A stretch of 64,000 bases of DNA from Bacteroidales bacterium (GTDB taxonomy: Bacteria; Bacteroidota; Bacteroidia; Bacteroidales; F082): positions 1-64,000 of the forward strand of contig JAFYJV010000020.1 in the NCBI GenBank assembly GCA_017537965.1. Direction: 5' to 3'. A model generated the notes under the pieces. The model ran no database searches. It was not told where the DNA came from and was given only the letters and a program-made list of their open reading frames with translations. The position numbers were made by a program, and so were the translations under genes. Numbering within the stretch: the first letter of the stretch is position 1; every line of letters starts with the position of its first letter. Below are positions 7,842-15,752 of the stretch, one piece after another.

Positions 7842-9302
7842 ATGAGCACAAACCGAAAAATCAGTCTGTCGGTGCTATTGCGCGTCCAGGGCTATCTGTT
7901 GCTCATCGAAGGACTTGTCATGATGGCCGTCGTGCCAGTGACCTACGTGCATCATGGCATCAACGCATTCAGCGTCCCCTTCTCCGCCCTCATCACCCTG
8001 CTGACCGGCATCGTCCTCTGCTTCTCGACTCGAAGGAGAAAGGGGCAACGACTCAACCCTCACGAAGGCGTCATCACCATCTCGCTTTCCTGGGTGGTGC
8101 TGTCGGTGTTTGGCGGCCTGCCTTTCCTGCTCAGCAAGAGCGTGCCCAACTTCACCGATGCCTTCTTTGAGGCCTTGTCGGGGTTCACCACCACCGGCGC
8201 CACCATCCTCACGAACATCGAGACGGTACCCAAGGACATATTGCTGTGGCGCAGCATGACCCAATGGTTGGGTGGTTTCGCCATCATCGTCTTTGCCGTC
8301 GCCCTCCTTCCTTTCTTAAGTGCTGGCGGCATGCAGCTGTTCATGACCGAGATGAATGGCATCAACTACGACAAACTGCATCCTCGCACCATGCATACCG
8401 CCAAGCGGCTTTGGGGGTTGTATCTGTTTTTCACCTTGCTCGAAGTCGTCCTGCTCTATTGGGGCGACATGGATCTGTTCGATGCCGTGTGTTACTCCAT
8501 GACCACCATCTCCTCGGGCGGATTCTCCACCAGGACCAGTAGCCTTGCCAGTTATTCCAGCTATTCGCAGATCGTGGTGCTCTTTTTCATGATCCTGTCG
8601 GGATGCAACTTCACATTGCTACTGATCACACTTGTCAGAAGACCCTTGGCGTTGTTCAAAAACGAAGAGTTTAAGCATTTCCTGATCACGATCCTCGCCG
8701 TGAGTGCCGCCCTGGCACTTATCATGATCTTTGGCATGAAGATGAGTGTCAGCCAGTCGCTGCGTTCTTCTATCTTCAGCGTTTCCTCGATGTTGACCAC
8801 AACAGGCTTCTTTGTTTGTGATTATACGCTATGGCCCACTGGCTTATGGGTGGTGCTTTTCCTGTTGATGTTCATCGGTGCTTGCTCTGGATCCACTTCG
8901 GGCGGCATCAAAATTATCCGTCATCTCATCTTCATGAAGAACGCCTTTTTGGAGTTGAAGCGCATCCTTCATCCCAACGCCGTCATCCCCGTCAAGATCA
9001 ACAAGAAAGCCCTATCGAAAAGTGTCATTTTCAAGACGATGACTTTCATTTTCGTCTATTTCTTCCTTTTCGTCATTGGAACGGTCATCCTACTCAGCAT
9101 GGGCATCGACTTCAACACCTCCATCGGTGCCTCGGTGGCCACTTTGAGCAATCTGGGCACTGGCGTGGGTAGTGTGGGACCTTACGGCACCTACGCTTTC
9201 CTGCCCCAAGCCGCCAAATGGATGCTGGCCTTGTTCATGTTGATGGGCCGTGTAGAGCTCTTCACGATGATTACCGTCTTTTCAAGGAATTTCTGGAAAT
9301 AA
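7842..9302 (+). CDS. trkH: Trk potassium transporter membrane subunit TrkH
   Basis: Ion-conducting inner-membrane subunit of the Trk K+ uptake system, 486 residues with about ten or more hydrophobic segments and re-entrant pore loops. Selectivity-filter-like segments include SGFTTTGATI (near residue 110), TTISSGGFST (near 223), TTTGF (near 320) and LSNLGTGVG (near 437). These are the four Gly-containing filter regions expected for the family. It directly follows trkA and is followed after 8 bases by a cation-diffusion transporter. A second, more distant TrkH lies at 22644. Confidence 0.94.
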   Translation: MSTNRKISLSVLLRVQGYLLLIEGLVMMAVVPVTYVHHGINAFSVPFSALITLLTGIVLCFSTRRRKGQRLNPHEGVITISLSWVVLSVFGGLPFLLSKSVPNFTDAFFEALSGFTTTGATILTNIETVPKDILLWRSMTQWLGGFAIIVFAVALLPFLSAGGMQLFMTEMNGINYDKLHPRTMHTAKRLWGLYLFFTLLEVVLLYWGDMDLFDAVCYSMTTISSGGFSTRTSSLASYSSYSQIVVLFFMILSGCNFTLLLITLVRRPLALFKNEEFKHFLITILAVSAALALIMIFGMKMSVSQSLRSSIFSVSSMLTTTGFFVCDYTLWPTGLWVVLFLLMFIGACSGSTSGGIKIIRHLIFMKNAFLELKRILHPNAVIPVKINKKALSKSVIFKTMTFIFVYFFLFVIGTVILLSMGIDFNTSIGASVATLSNLGTGVGSVGPYGTYAFLPQAAKWMLALFMLMGRVELFTMITVFSRNFWK

Positions 9303-9310
9303 CAATAGAC

Positions 9311-10201
9311 ATGAGCCGCGAAAAAGAAATCTATAAAGTAACGCTATTGGGAAGTGGTGTCAACGTAGTGTTGATGCTGTTTAAGTTTGTGGCTGGCGTC
9401 TTCGGGCACAGTGCCGCCATGATGGCCGACGCGGTGCATTCCTTGTCAGACTTCGCCACCGATTTGGTGGTGCTGGCTTTCGTACGCATCAGCCATAAGC
9501 CCAAGGACAAAGGCCACGACTATGGCCATGGCAAGTACGAGACCTTGGCCACCACCTTGATTGGTGTGGCTCTGTTTGCCGTCGCAGCGGGCATCTTGAT
9601 CGAAGGTGCCAAAAAGATTGCACTCTGGGCACAAGGCGGCACCTTGACCCAACCTGGGATGTTGGCACTCTGGGCTGCTTTGATTTCCATCTTATTGAAA
9701 GAGATCATCTTCCAATACACCCATCGGAAGGCCAAGAAGCTTAACTCGCAAGCCATGGAAGCCAACGCCTGGCATCATCGCAGCGATGCTTTGTCATCAA
9801 TCGGTACTGCCATTGGTATTGGCGGTGCCATCATCGGAGGAGAGCGCTGGGCCGTGCTCGATCCCATCGCCTCCATCGTGGTTGGTGCCTTCATCGTGAA
9901 GGTGGCCATTGACTTGCTTCGCAAAGGCGTAGGTGAGCTGATGGAAGAGTCGCTGCCCGAGGAAGTGGAGAACGAGATTTTGCAAATCGTCAATTCAGTC
10001 CCCGATGTGGTGGAACCGCATGATCTCTGCACTCGACGCATCGGCAACCATTACGCCATCGAGATGCACATCCTCATGGATGGCGGGTTACCCTTGAAAG
10101 AAGCCCATGACAAAGCCACGGAGATAGAGCATCGATTGAAGGAACGCTATGGCGAGGAGACACATGTCTCCATCCATGTGGAGCCAGTGGAAAACCATTG
10201 A
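9311..10201 (+). CDS. cation diffusion facilitator family transporter
   Basis: Inner-membrane cation/proton antiporter of the CDF family, which exports divalent metals such as Zn2+, Fe2+ or Mn2+. From the ATG at 9311 it has 296 residues with six transmembrane segments and a cytoplasmic C-terminal domain. Metal-site motifs are present: DAVHSLSDFATD in TM2 and HHRSDALSSIG in TM5. A C-terminal ferredoxin-like domain (residues ~205-290) includes the HxDGG-like segment MHILMDGG. An in-frame start at 9218 lies inside trkH and would add an unlikely N-terminus. The 8-base gap after trkH suggests co-transcription. Metal specificity is not resolved. Confidence 0.92.
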   Translation: MSREKEIYKVTLLGSGVNVVLMLFKFVAGVFGHSAAMMADAVHSLSDFATDLVVLAFVRISHKPKDKGHDYGHGKYETLATTLIGVALFAVAAGILIEGAKKIALWAQGGTLTQPGMLALWAALISILLKEIIFQYTHRKAKKLNSQAMEANAWHHRSDALSSIGTAIGIGGAIIGGERWAVLDPIASIVVGAFIVKVAIDLLRKGVGELMEESLPEEVENEILQIVNSVPDVVEPHDLCTRRIGNHYAIEMHILMDGGLPLKEAHDKATEIEHRLKERYGEETHVSIHVEPVENH

Positions 10202-10243
10202 ATTTCACTAACCAAAAGAAATTTGTTTACGACTACAATAGGT

Positions 10244-10921
10244 TTATCGGAAATCCTTAAAGAGTTTGGTCAACTGCTCTGTCAGGCTCTGACGGTCGAT
10301 GGGATTGTACTCGTAGCGTCTGGGGCGTTTTCCGTACCATACTGCCTCTCCAGTCTGGCTGTCGAAAACCAATGCGTATACGCCATTGAGATAGGCTTCG
10401 GTCTCTTTAGAGAAATCGATGTTGTTGTTGAAAATGTAATCCGCTATCTTCATGCCGATCTCAATTCCTTCTTCCAAAGCCAATTGTTTCGCATTCTTTG
10501 AATAGCCCACATCGGTGATCAGCAGACCGTAACGGCAACCGCTCTCGCGGACTGCGTTGCGTATTTCATCGGGAACAATCAGATACTGGGCTTTGCTTGC
10601 CGAAAGATCAACCAGATTGTACATCCAAGAACCCAACTTGGAATATTTGTTTGCTGCGTCAAAATCCACGGTCACGGTCTTTTTGATTGGCATACCGAGC
10701 GAGTTAACGATGTCGGTGATCAACAATTGGTTGAAGCGAGAGGCATCCGGGAGATAGTCGGTGGAAAAGTCGGCGATCGCATCCGTGATGTAGGAGTAGG
10801 ACTCAACCAAAGCAATCGGCTGGACGTCGGATGCTTTGTGGCTGAAAAACTTCGAGGTGCCGCATGATGTTAAGAAAACCATGCCGATGAGGCATACAAA
10901 GGTAATAACTGTTTTTTTCAT
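10244..10921 (-). CDS. uncharacterised lipoprotein
   Basis: A 225-residue protein I do not recognise. It has a lipoprotein signal (MKKTVITFVCLIGMVFLTSCG; lipobox LTSC, Cys20), so it is likely tethered to the periplasmic or outer-membrane face. The mature part is mixed alpha/beta, with YGLLITDVGYS in the middle and YALVFDSQTGEAVWYGKRPRRYEY near the end. The latter resembles the strand-turn pattern of lipoproteins whose last strands report a value or modification, but no named family is evident. It is convergent with the cation transporter, has a promoter element 54 bases upstream, and no operon partner. Confidence 0.8.
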   Translation of the reverse strand: MKKTVITFVCLIGMVFLTSCGTSKFFSHKASDVQPIALVESYSYITDAIADFSTDYLPDASRFNQLLITDIVNSLGMPIKKTVTVDFDAANKYSKLGSWMYNLVDLSASKAQYLIVPDEIRNAVRESGCRYGLLITDVGYSKNAKQLALEEGIEIGMKIADYIFNNNIDFSKETEAYLNGVYALVFDSQTGEAVWYGKRPRRYEYNPIDRQSLTEQLTKLFKDFR

Positions 10922-10974
10922 CTTTTTGAGATATTTAATGATTTGTTGGACTAAGATTATTTCAAAGAGTGTTA

Positions 10975-10982
10975 CAAAAATA
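10975..10982 (-). promoter_or_regulatory. -7 promoter element for the lipoprotein gene
   Basis: The minus strand reads TATTTTTG, 53 bases upstream of the start at 10921. Confidence 0.5.
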
Positions 10983-11144
10983 CAAAATAAACCAGTCGGT
11001 CAGAAAAACTATGAATCTGTAATTTTTTGAAACTTTCCGCTGAGTATAGGCGTGTTTTTCTGGTTGTACGGAAATGATAATAGACGAAATCCATCAAAGG
11101 TCGCCTTTTTTTCGTGCTAACTGTCGGACATTCAACTTTTTTCG

Positions 11145-11152
11145 TATTTTTG
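11145..11152 (+). promoter_or_regulatory. orphan -7 promoter element
   Basis: TATTTTTG on the plus strand with no plus-strand gene directly downstream. The next coding sequence is a minus-strand remnant. It may be the promoter of a gene lost in the rearrangement at 11600. Confidence 0.35.
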
Positions 11153-11192
11153 CCGCTCGTTTCAAAACGCAAAAAATTTTGTTGAAACCAAC

Positions 11193-11241
11193 TGAGTTTT
11201 TTCCAAAATCATCAATTTTTGGAAATTTTGGAAAAAACTCA
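11193..11241 (-). terminator. 17-bp inverted repeat, likely terminator of the ATPase remnant
   Basis: TGAGTTTTTTCCAAAAT (11193-11209) is perfectly repeated in inverse orientation at 11225-11241 with a 15-base spacer. It starts 7 bases past the minus-strand stop codon at 11248, so it most likely ended that gene's transcript. Confidence 0.5.
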
Positions 11242-11247
11242 ATTTAG

Positions 11248-11605
11248 TTAAAAGAACAAGTCATCCATCGTTAAAGTGGCAACAAAAGTAGAGGAATGTA
11301 CACCGTCTTTCAAACCATAGGTCGTCACAAGGGTTGGCCATAATGCTTCTTTGACTTCCGTTTCCTGACGAAACTTGGCGACTCTGGCACGCAACTTTTC
11401 ATTCTCCTCTTTGTCCAATGAATACTCGGATTCGCTATACTTCATCTCAAAGATATTGATAATTCCATCTGCACGTTCCAAAACCATGTCAATCTGTGCC
11501 TTGGGCTTTGCGGTCTCGCTTCTCCAGGAGTAGCATTTAGTGGCAATACGGTCAAGTCGTAAAGCTTGCTTAATTTGCGCAACATGTGCCATACAGAGCC
11601 GTTCG
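11248..11605 (-). pseudogene. 3' remnant of an AAA family ATPase with DUF234/DUF4143-type nuclease-like C-terminus
   Basis: About 118 codons survive, corresponding to the C-terminal PD-(D/E)XK-like domain of the large Bacteroidota family of ATP-binding proteins with an N-terminal AAA domain. Visible landmarks are ERLCMAHVAQIKQAL, YSWRSE, AQIDMVLERADGIINIFEMKYS (containing the D and E-x-K pattern) and the terminal TMDDLFF. The Walker A and B half, about 250-300 residues, is absent. Sense continues upstream of the first ATG (11592) to about 11605 and then stops matching the family. The same bases start the reading frame of an unrelated plus-strand gene. This is a deletion or recombination scar; residual function is unlikely. 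Confidence 0.75.
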
Positions 11606-12750
11606 CATTGTGGGTAACAATGAGGCTGGGGTAACGACCGACAACCTTGCCATCGGAGCCGTTGTGCAAAAAGGTAGGATCAATACCTATGGTGCCATTT
11701 CGGGACGAAACAACACAGGAACCATGACGAACAATTACTACATCAATTGCACTGTTGATGGAGTTGAAAACGCCATTGAAGTGGGTTGCGGAAATGCCGA
11801 CATCACCGACAACGACGGTGCCGTGCCAGGCAACAAGATTATCCTTGCCGATCATGTCACCTCGGATGCCACCATCTTCACCATCCCCACACTCGATGAG
11901 TTAGAAGAACAGACCTTCAGCGTGGCCGCCTTCGGTGCCACCGTCACCCTCGGCTATGAGCTTTCCGGCTATGAGGTCACCTATTATGTCGATGAAGAGC
12001 CCATCGAGGGCAACACCTTCACCATGCCTAATGCATACATCGAGGCAGTTGTTGTGGATGCAACGGTGATTCCTGTTGTTACGCTTGACATCGCAGGCTA
12101 CGGCACCGGCGACGGCGGCTACTACCTCATCGCCACCCCGTTTGAAAGTGTCGATCCCGCCGACGTTGAAGGCATGACCGATGGCAGCTTCGACCTCTAC
12201 CGCTTCAACCAAGCAGCAGACTTGGAATGGGAGAACTGGAAGCAGGAGGGCGACAACTACCACTTCAACCTTGCCAGTGGCAGAGGATACCTCTATGCCC
12301 ACCAAACGGATGTCACCCTCGTCTTCACTGGTGAGCCTTACAGCGGCAACGGCGAGGTCACGCTGAGCAAGAACACAGGCGTTGACTTTGAAGGCTGGAA
12401 CTTCGTGGGCAACCCGTTCAACGAGACGGCCTACATTGCCGACGGTCGTGCGTTCTACACCATGAATGGAGAAGGCAGCGAGATCATGGCCGCCGAGGTT
12501 GATGACATTGCACCCATGGAAGGGGTGTTTGTCATCGCCGCCGAGGACGGCGAGACCATGACCTTCACGACCGAGGCTTCTGGCAATGGCAAGGGGCTTG
12601 CCCTTAACCTCAGTCATGGCCGTGGCGTGATTGACCGCGCCATCGTCCGCTTTGGCGACGGCGGCATGTTGCCCAAGTTCCAGATGAGGAGCAACAGCAC
12701 CAAGGTCTATATCCCGCAGGACAATATGGACTATGCCGTGGTGAACGTTG

Positions 12751-12778
12751 GTAGAGACGGTGCATGCACCGTCTCTAC
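12751..12778. repeat. 28-bp perfect palindrome inserted in frame, copy 1
   Basis: Half-site GTAGAGACGGTGCA followed by its exact reverse complement. It is read in frame as GRDGACTVST within the T9SS cargo fragment. Copy 2 at 13090-13117 is identical. Confidence 0.9.
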
Positions 12779-12837
12779 AGAGATCCCTGTGAATTTCAAA
12801 GCGCAGGAAAACGGCACCTACACGTTGAGCGTCTCAG

Positions 12838-12885
12838 AATCTCTAAATTCTCAATTCTCAATTCTACATTTAATTGATAATTTGA
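12838..12885. repeat. AT-rich direct repeat (AATTCTCAATTCTCAATT type) in coding sequence
   Basis: Short tandem repeats of roughly TCTCAAT read in frame as SLNSQFSIL before the conserved LIDNLTG segment of the T9SS cargo. The pattern resembles intergenic low-complexity repeats of Bacteroidales and here lies inside the coding frame. Confidence 0.55.
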
Positions 12886-13089
12886 CCGGCAATGAAATTG
12901 ACCTGCTCCAGACCCCGAGCTACAGCTTCGAGGCCAAGACGACGGACTATGAAAGCCGCTTCAAGCTGGTGTTCGCCTCCGGAGAGGCCGAAGATGAAAC
13001 CTTTGCGTTCATCAGCAACGGCAGCATCGTCGTCAATGGCGAAGGAACGTTGCAGGTGATTGATATGTTAGGACGGACAATTGCCACCC

Positions 13090-13117
13090 GTAGAGACGGT
13101 GCATGCACCGTCTCTAC
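13090..13117. repeat. 28-bp perfect palindrome inserted in frame, copy 2
   Basis: Identical to copy 1 at 12751-12778 and read in the same phase (RRDGACTVST). The surrounding protein context differs, so the two are separate insertions and not a local duplication. Confidence 0.9.
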
Positions 13118-13208
13118 AAACGGGATGACGCCTGGCGTGTATGTGTTGCGCCTTGTCAATGGCGACGACGTTAAGACGCAGAAGATGGTGATTGAATAAA
13201 CGTAATAG

Positions 13209-13511
13209 TTACTGGATCTCAAACAGGTTCAAGAATCCTGTCATCATGAACACGCTGCGGATGTCGTTGTTGATGCCGCGGACGATGACCTTGCCGCCCT
13301 TTTCGGCAGCGGCTTTGCGTAAGGTGAGAAAAATCCGGAGGCCTGAACTGGAGATATAACTCATCTCGGTACAATCCATGATGATAGTGCCGGAGGCATC
13401 ATCGGTCAGGCTTTCCAACTCCTTGGAGACTTCCTGCGCGGCCAGCGTATCGAGGCGGCCTTTCAGATAGACCGTTACGACGGTGTTTTGTTTTTCAACT
13501 TTGATTTCCAT
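13209..13511 (-). CDS. STAS domain anti-sigma-factor antagonist
   Basis: A 100-residue single-domain STAS protein of the SpoIIAA/RsbV type. Such proteins switch partners with an RsbW-like kinase according to phosphorylation of a conserved serine. The expected site is visible near residue 58 in MDCTEMSYISSSGLRIFL. It lies one base after the gene for a combined phosphatase/kinase-like protein (13513), which supplies both enzymes for the switch. No sigma factor gene is nearby, so the output of the switch is unknown. It is the last gene of a five-gene operon beginning at 17425. Confidence 0.92.
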   Translation of the reverse strand: MEIKVEKQNTVVTVYLKGRLDTLAAQEVSKELESLTDDASGTIIMDCTEMSYISSSGLRIFLTLRKAAAEKGGKVIVRGINNDIRSVFMMTGFLNLFEIQ

Positions 13512-13512
13512 A

Positions 13513-14925
13513 TTATAAGTTTTTTATCATTCTCAAATAATTCTTCCCGTCTTTTCGCTCATAACTGAGGGTGTCCATCAACTCACGTACCAAATGGATG
13601 CCCAACCCACCGATGGAGCGTTCCTCAATAGGAAGAGCGGTGTCAATGTCGGGTGCGGCCGTGGGATCGAAAGGAACCCCACTGTCGATAATAATGAACT
13701 CCAGCGAGTCCTTCCGCAGGATGGCTTCCACATCGACCAAGCCGTCCGTTTCCTTGGGATAGGCATAGAGGATCACATTGCTCACGGCCTCTTCGAGGGC
13801 AAGGTTGATGCCCATGGCCAAACTTTGGCTTAAGTGCTTCTCCTGGGCGATGGTCTCCACAAAATCGGCCAGTTGAGGGATCTGCTGGATGTCGTTGTGA
13901 AGTACCAAATGGCGTTCTTGCAAAAGGGTGTCCTCCTTGGGGAGATAATGGATGAAGAGCATGGTGAGGTCGTCGCTTTGAGGCGCCTCTTTCACAAACG
14001 CGTTCACTGCCGACTGCAAAGCTTCCAAATGTTCCTGAGAACTGCGACGGGAGCGAAGCACCGCCTCTACCCTATCAAGACCGAATTGTTGCGCCTGTGC
14101 ATTCTCGGCTTCGGTGAGGCCGTCAGTGTAAAGCAACAATGAATCATCGTATCGAAGCTGGGTTTCCTGCTCACTGAATGTAAAGCCATACATGATGCCC
14201 AGTGGGATGTTCGGCTGGACAGGCAAAAGACGGATTTCATCGGTAAGGATGAGCGGAGGGTTATGGCCGGCGTTGCAATAGCGCAAATGGCCAGTGGCCA
14301 AGTTCAAAACGCCGCAGAAAAAGGTCACGAACATGCTGCTCTCGTTCGACTCCGACATGGTGTCGTTCATGGCCGTCACAATACGCTGGGGATTGGTTTC
14401 GTGAGCAGATGTGGCACGGAACAAGCTTCTGGTAACCGCCATCACCAACGAAGCTGGAATGCCTTTGCCTGAGACGTCACCAATGCATAAATACAGCTTC
14501 TCGTCACGGATGAAGAAATCATACAGGTCACCGCCCACCTCCTTGGCAGGAACGATGGAGGCGGCAAAATCCAAGTCCGTCCGGTCAGGGAAAGGTGGAA
14601 AGGTCTTGGGTATCATGGCCATTTGGATTTCTCTGGCGATATGCAGCTCGTTTTCCATACGCTCATTGGTAGCGGTAATGGCGTGGATCTTCTTCATGTT
14701 GCGCACGGCACGGATGATCAGCAGCACCACCATCGCCAGACCAAGGAGGAGCAAGAGGACAAAGATGTTGGCTGCCCGAGGGTCGGAGGCCTCGCGCTTA
14801 AAGTAGTAATATTGCATCAAGCCACCGCCTTCCAGCACGATGGCTGCCACCACGACGATGATGAGGCTCAGGTTCAGCCCAATCCGTTTGCGCAGTCGAT
14901 TGAAGATATTGTTGTCTTGTTTCAT
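13513..14925 (-). CDS. RsbU/SpoIIE-type PP2C phosphatase fused to RsbW-like ATPase domain
   Basis: A 470-residue inner-membrane signalling protein. Two hydrophobic segments (about residues 17-37 and 50-68) are followed by a short coiled linker. A PP2C-type serine phosphatase domain then spans about residues 95-320 (EVGGDLYDF near 132, GDVSGKGIPASL, QSDDLTML). A C-terminal GHKL kinase-type domain of the RsbW/SpoIIAB class follows (N box EEAVSNVILYAYP near 380, DSGVPFDP, GGLGIHLV). One protein may therefore both dephosphorylate and phosphorylate the STAS protein encoded next door. No periplasmic sensor domain of any size is visible; the signal may come from the stringent-response-like genes upstream. 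It overlaps the upstream kinase-like gene by 4 bases. Confidence 0.92.
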   Translation of the reverse strand: MKQDNNIFNRLRKRIGLNLSLIIVVVAAIVLEGGGLMQYYYFKREASDPRAANIFVLLLLLGLAMVVLLIIRAVRNMKKIHAITATNERMENELHIAREIQMAMIPKTFPPFPDRTDLDFAASIVPAKEVGGDLYDFFIRDEKLYLCIGDVSGKGIPASLVMAVTRSLFRATSAHETNPQRIVTAMNDTMSESNESSMFVTFFCGVLNLATGHLRYCNAGHNPPLILTDEIRLLPVQPNIPLGIMYGFTFSEQETQLRYDDSLLLYTDGLTEAENAQAQQFGLDRVEAVLRSRRSSQEHLEALQSAVNAFVKEAPQSDDLTMLFIHYLPKEDTLLQERHLVLHNDIQQIPQLADFVETIAQEKHLSQSLAMGINLALEEAVSNVILYAYPKETDGLVDVEAILRKDSLEFIIIDSGVPFDPTAAPDIDTALPIEERSIGGLGIHLVRELMDTLSYERKDGKNYLRMIKNL

Positions 14926-15752
14926 AGGATGGAGGTTAATGCCGCCCGCATCTCGGGCATGGGTCGTTTAGTGTCTCTTTCCACAATCAAGGTCTTGAGT
15001 CCGGCATAGGGACGGATGAGTGCTTCTATCTCCTTCAGCGGGATATCCTTCCCGAAATAGGCTGTTGCAAAACACTCCCAGAAACGGATAGCGAGTGCCT
15101 TCGACATGTGGAAGGTCTCTTGGATGAAGGCCTCGTCGCTGAGGCAACAGCAGAGATAGACCATGCCCACATCGAAGAGGTGGTTGCCCCAGCAGAAATC
15201 ACCCAAGTCGATGAAGTAACGTTTGTCGCCCACAAAGATGACATTGCTGTACTGGAGGTCGCCGTGGATGGCCGTGTCCTCGTCGGGCGTATCGGCGATG
15301 AAACGGGCCAGTTTGTCTTTTTCAGCTGTTGTAAAAAAAGGATTCTCTTTCAACAGGCGGTAGTAACGATCCTTGACATTCTCGAACTGCGTGGTATCCA
15401 CGTGGGTGGCATGAAGCTTGAGGCACATCTGGGCAAACTCGTCCGCAAATTGCGCCACCTTTTCAGGCTCGTCAGCCGTGGCGCGCGAATAGGATTTCTT
15501 GCCCAGGATACGCTTGAATCGGATGCCGTAGCGGCCGTCTTCAGTGACAACGTATTCGCCAGGCTCAGGCGTGGGGATGCCCATGTCATAGACCTTGCGG
15601 GCCAATTTCATTTCATCCAAAGGCTGCTGGATCTTGCCCGGAAAATAGAGTTTCAGCATCACCGAAGGGTCGGTCTTGTAGTCGTAGCTCTCGCCGTTGG
15701 CACCGCCACCTGAGAGTACATAGTCGTTGAGGGATATTTTAATGGGTTCCAT
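14922..15752 (-). CDS. aminoglycoside-phosphotransferase-like kinase (TIGR02172-like)
   Basis: A 276-residue protein with the APH/choline-kinase fold. The catalytic-loop motif HGDLQYSNV lies near residue 165, and the metal-binding segment YFIDLGDF follows about 20 residues later. The N-terminal Lys and strand region reads SVMLKLYFPG. It resembles the family once noted as TIGR02172, for which no substrate is known. It overlaps the upstream HD gene by one base (TGATG) and the downstream phosphatase by four, so it is translated as part of the stress operon. Drug resistance is not implied by the context; a role as a regulatory or small-molecule kinase is inference. Confidence 0.85.
   Translation of the reverse strand: MEPIKISLNDYVLSGGGANGESYDYKTDPSVMLKLYFPGKIQQPLDEMKLARKVYDMGIPTPEPGEYVVTEDGRYGIRFKRILGKKSYSRATADEPEKVAQFADEFAQMCLKLHATHVDTTQFENVKDRYYRLLKENPFFTTAEKDKLARFIADTPDEDTAIHGDLQYSNVIFVGDKRYFIDLGDFCWGNHLFDVGMVYLCCCLSDEAFIQETFHMSKALAIRFWECFATAYFGKDIPLKEIEALIRPYAGLKTLIVERDTKRPMPEMRAALTSIL

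Larger units (their letters stand above)
10922..11247. other. 326-bp gene-free stretch with promoters and hairpins
   Basis: No coding potential is seen. It holds the minus-strand promoter of the lipoprotein gene (10975-10982), an orphan plus-strand -7 element (11145-11152) that now points into a minus-strand gene remnant, a 7-bp inverted repeat GTTTCAA/TTGAAAC (near 11159-11188), and a 17-bp AT-rich inverted repeat (11193-11241). It adjoins the rearrangement scar near 11600. Confidence 0.6.
11600..13199 (+). pseudogene. 5'-truncated T9SS-exported surface protein
   Basis: The open frame runs from 11586 and encodes about 535 residues without any signal peptide, although its C-terminus is a type IX secretion sorting domain (VLRLVNGDDVKTQKMV). 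A secreted substrate without a signal cannot be exported, so the 5' end is missing. The N-terminal part (IVGNNEAGVTTDNLAIG, TMTNNYYINCTV) resembles the late part of long Bacteroidales adhesin-like proteins. The middle has the YYLIATP...YLYAHQTD and GWNFVGNPF pattern common before such sorting domains. Two copies of a 28-bp palindrome are translated as RDGACTVST (12751 and 13090), and an AT-rich repeat is translated as LNSQFSIL (near 12841). It could still be expressed as a non-secreted fragment. Confidence 0.75.

Noticed and set aside
11193-11241. inverted repeat considered as an invertible promoter (phase-variation switch)
   Set aside because: The arms are only 15 bases apart with no promoter between them and no recombinase gene nearby; a terminator explains it better.
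12751-12778. palindrome considered as a transcription terminator
   Set aside because: It is inside an open reading frame, is not followed by a T run, and the identical copy at 13090 is also coding.
14922-15752. APH-like gene considered as an antibiotic resistance determinant
   Set aside because: It matches a broad kinase family without known drug substrates, and it is embedded in a stress-signalling operon.
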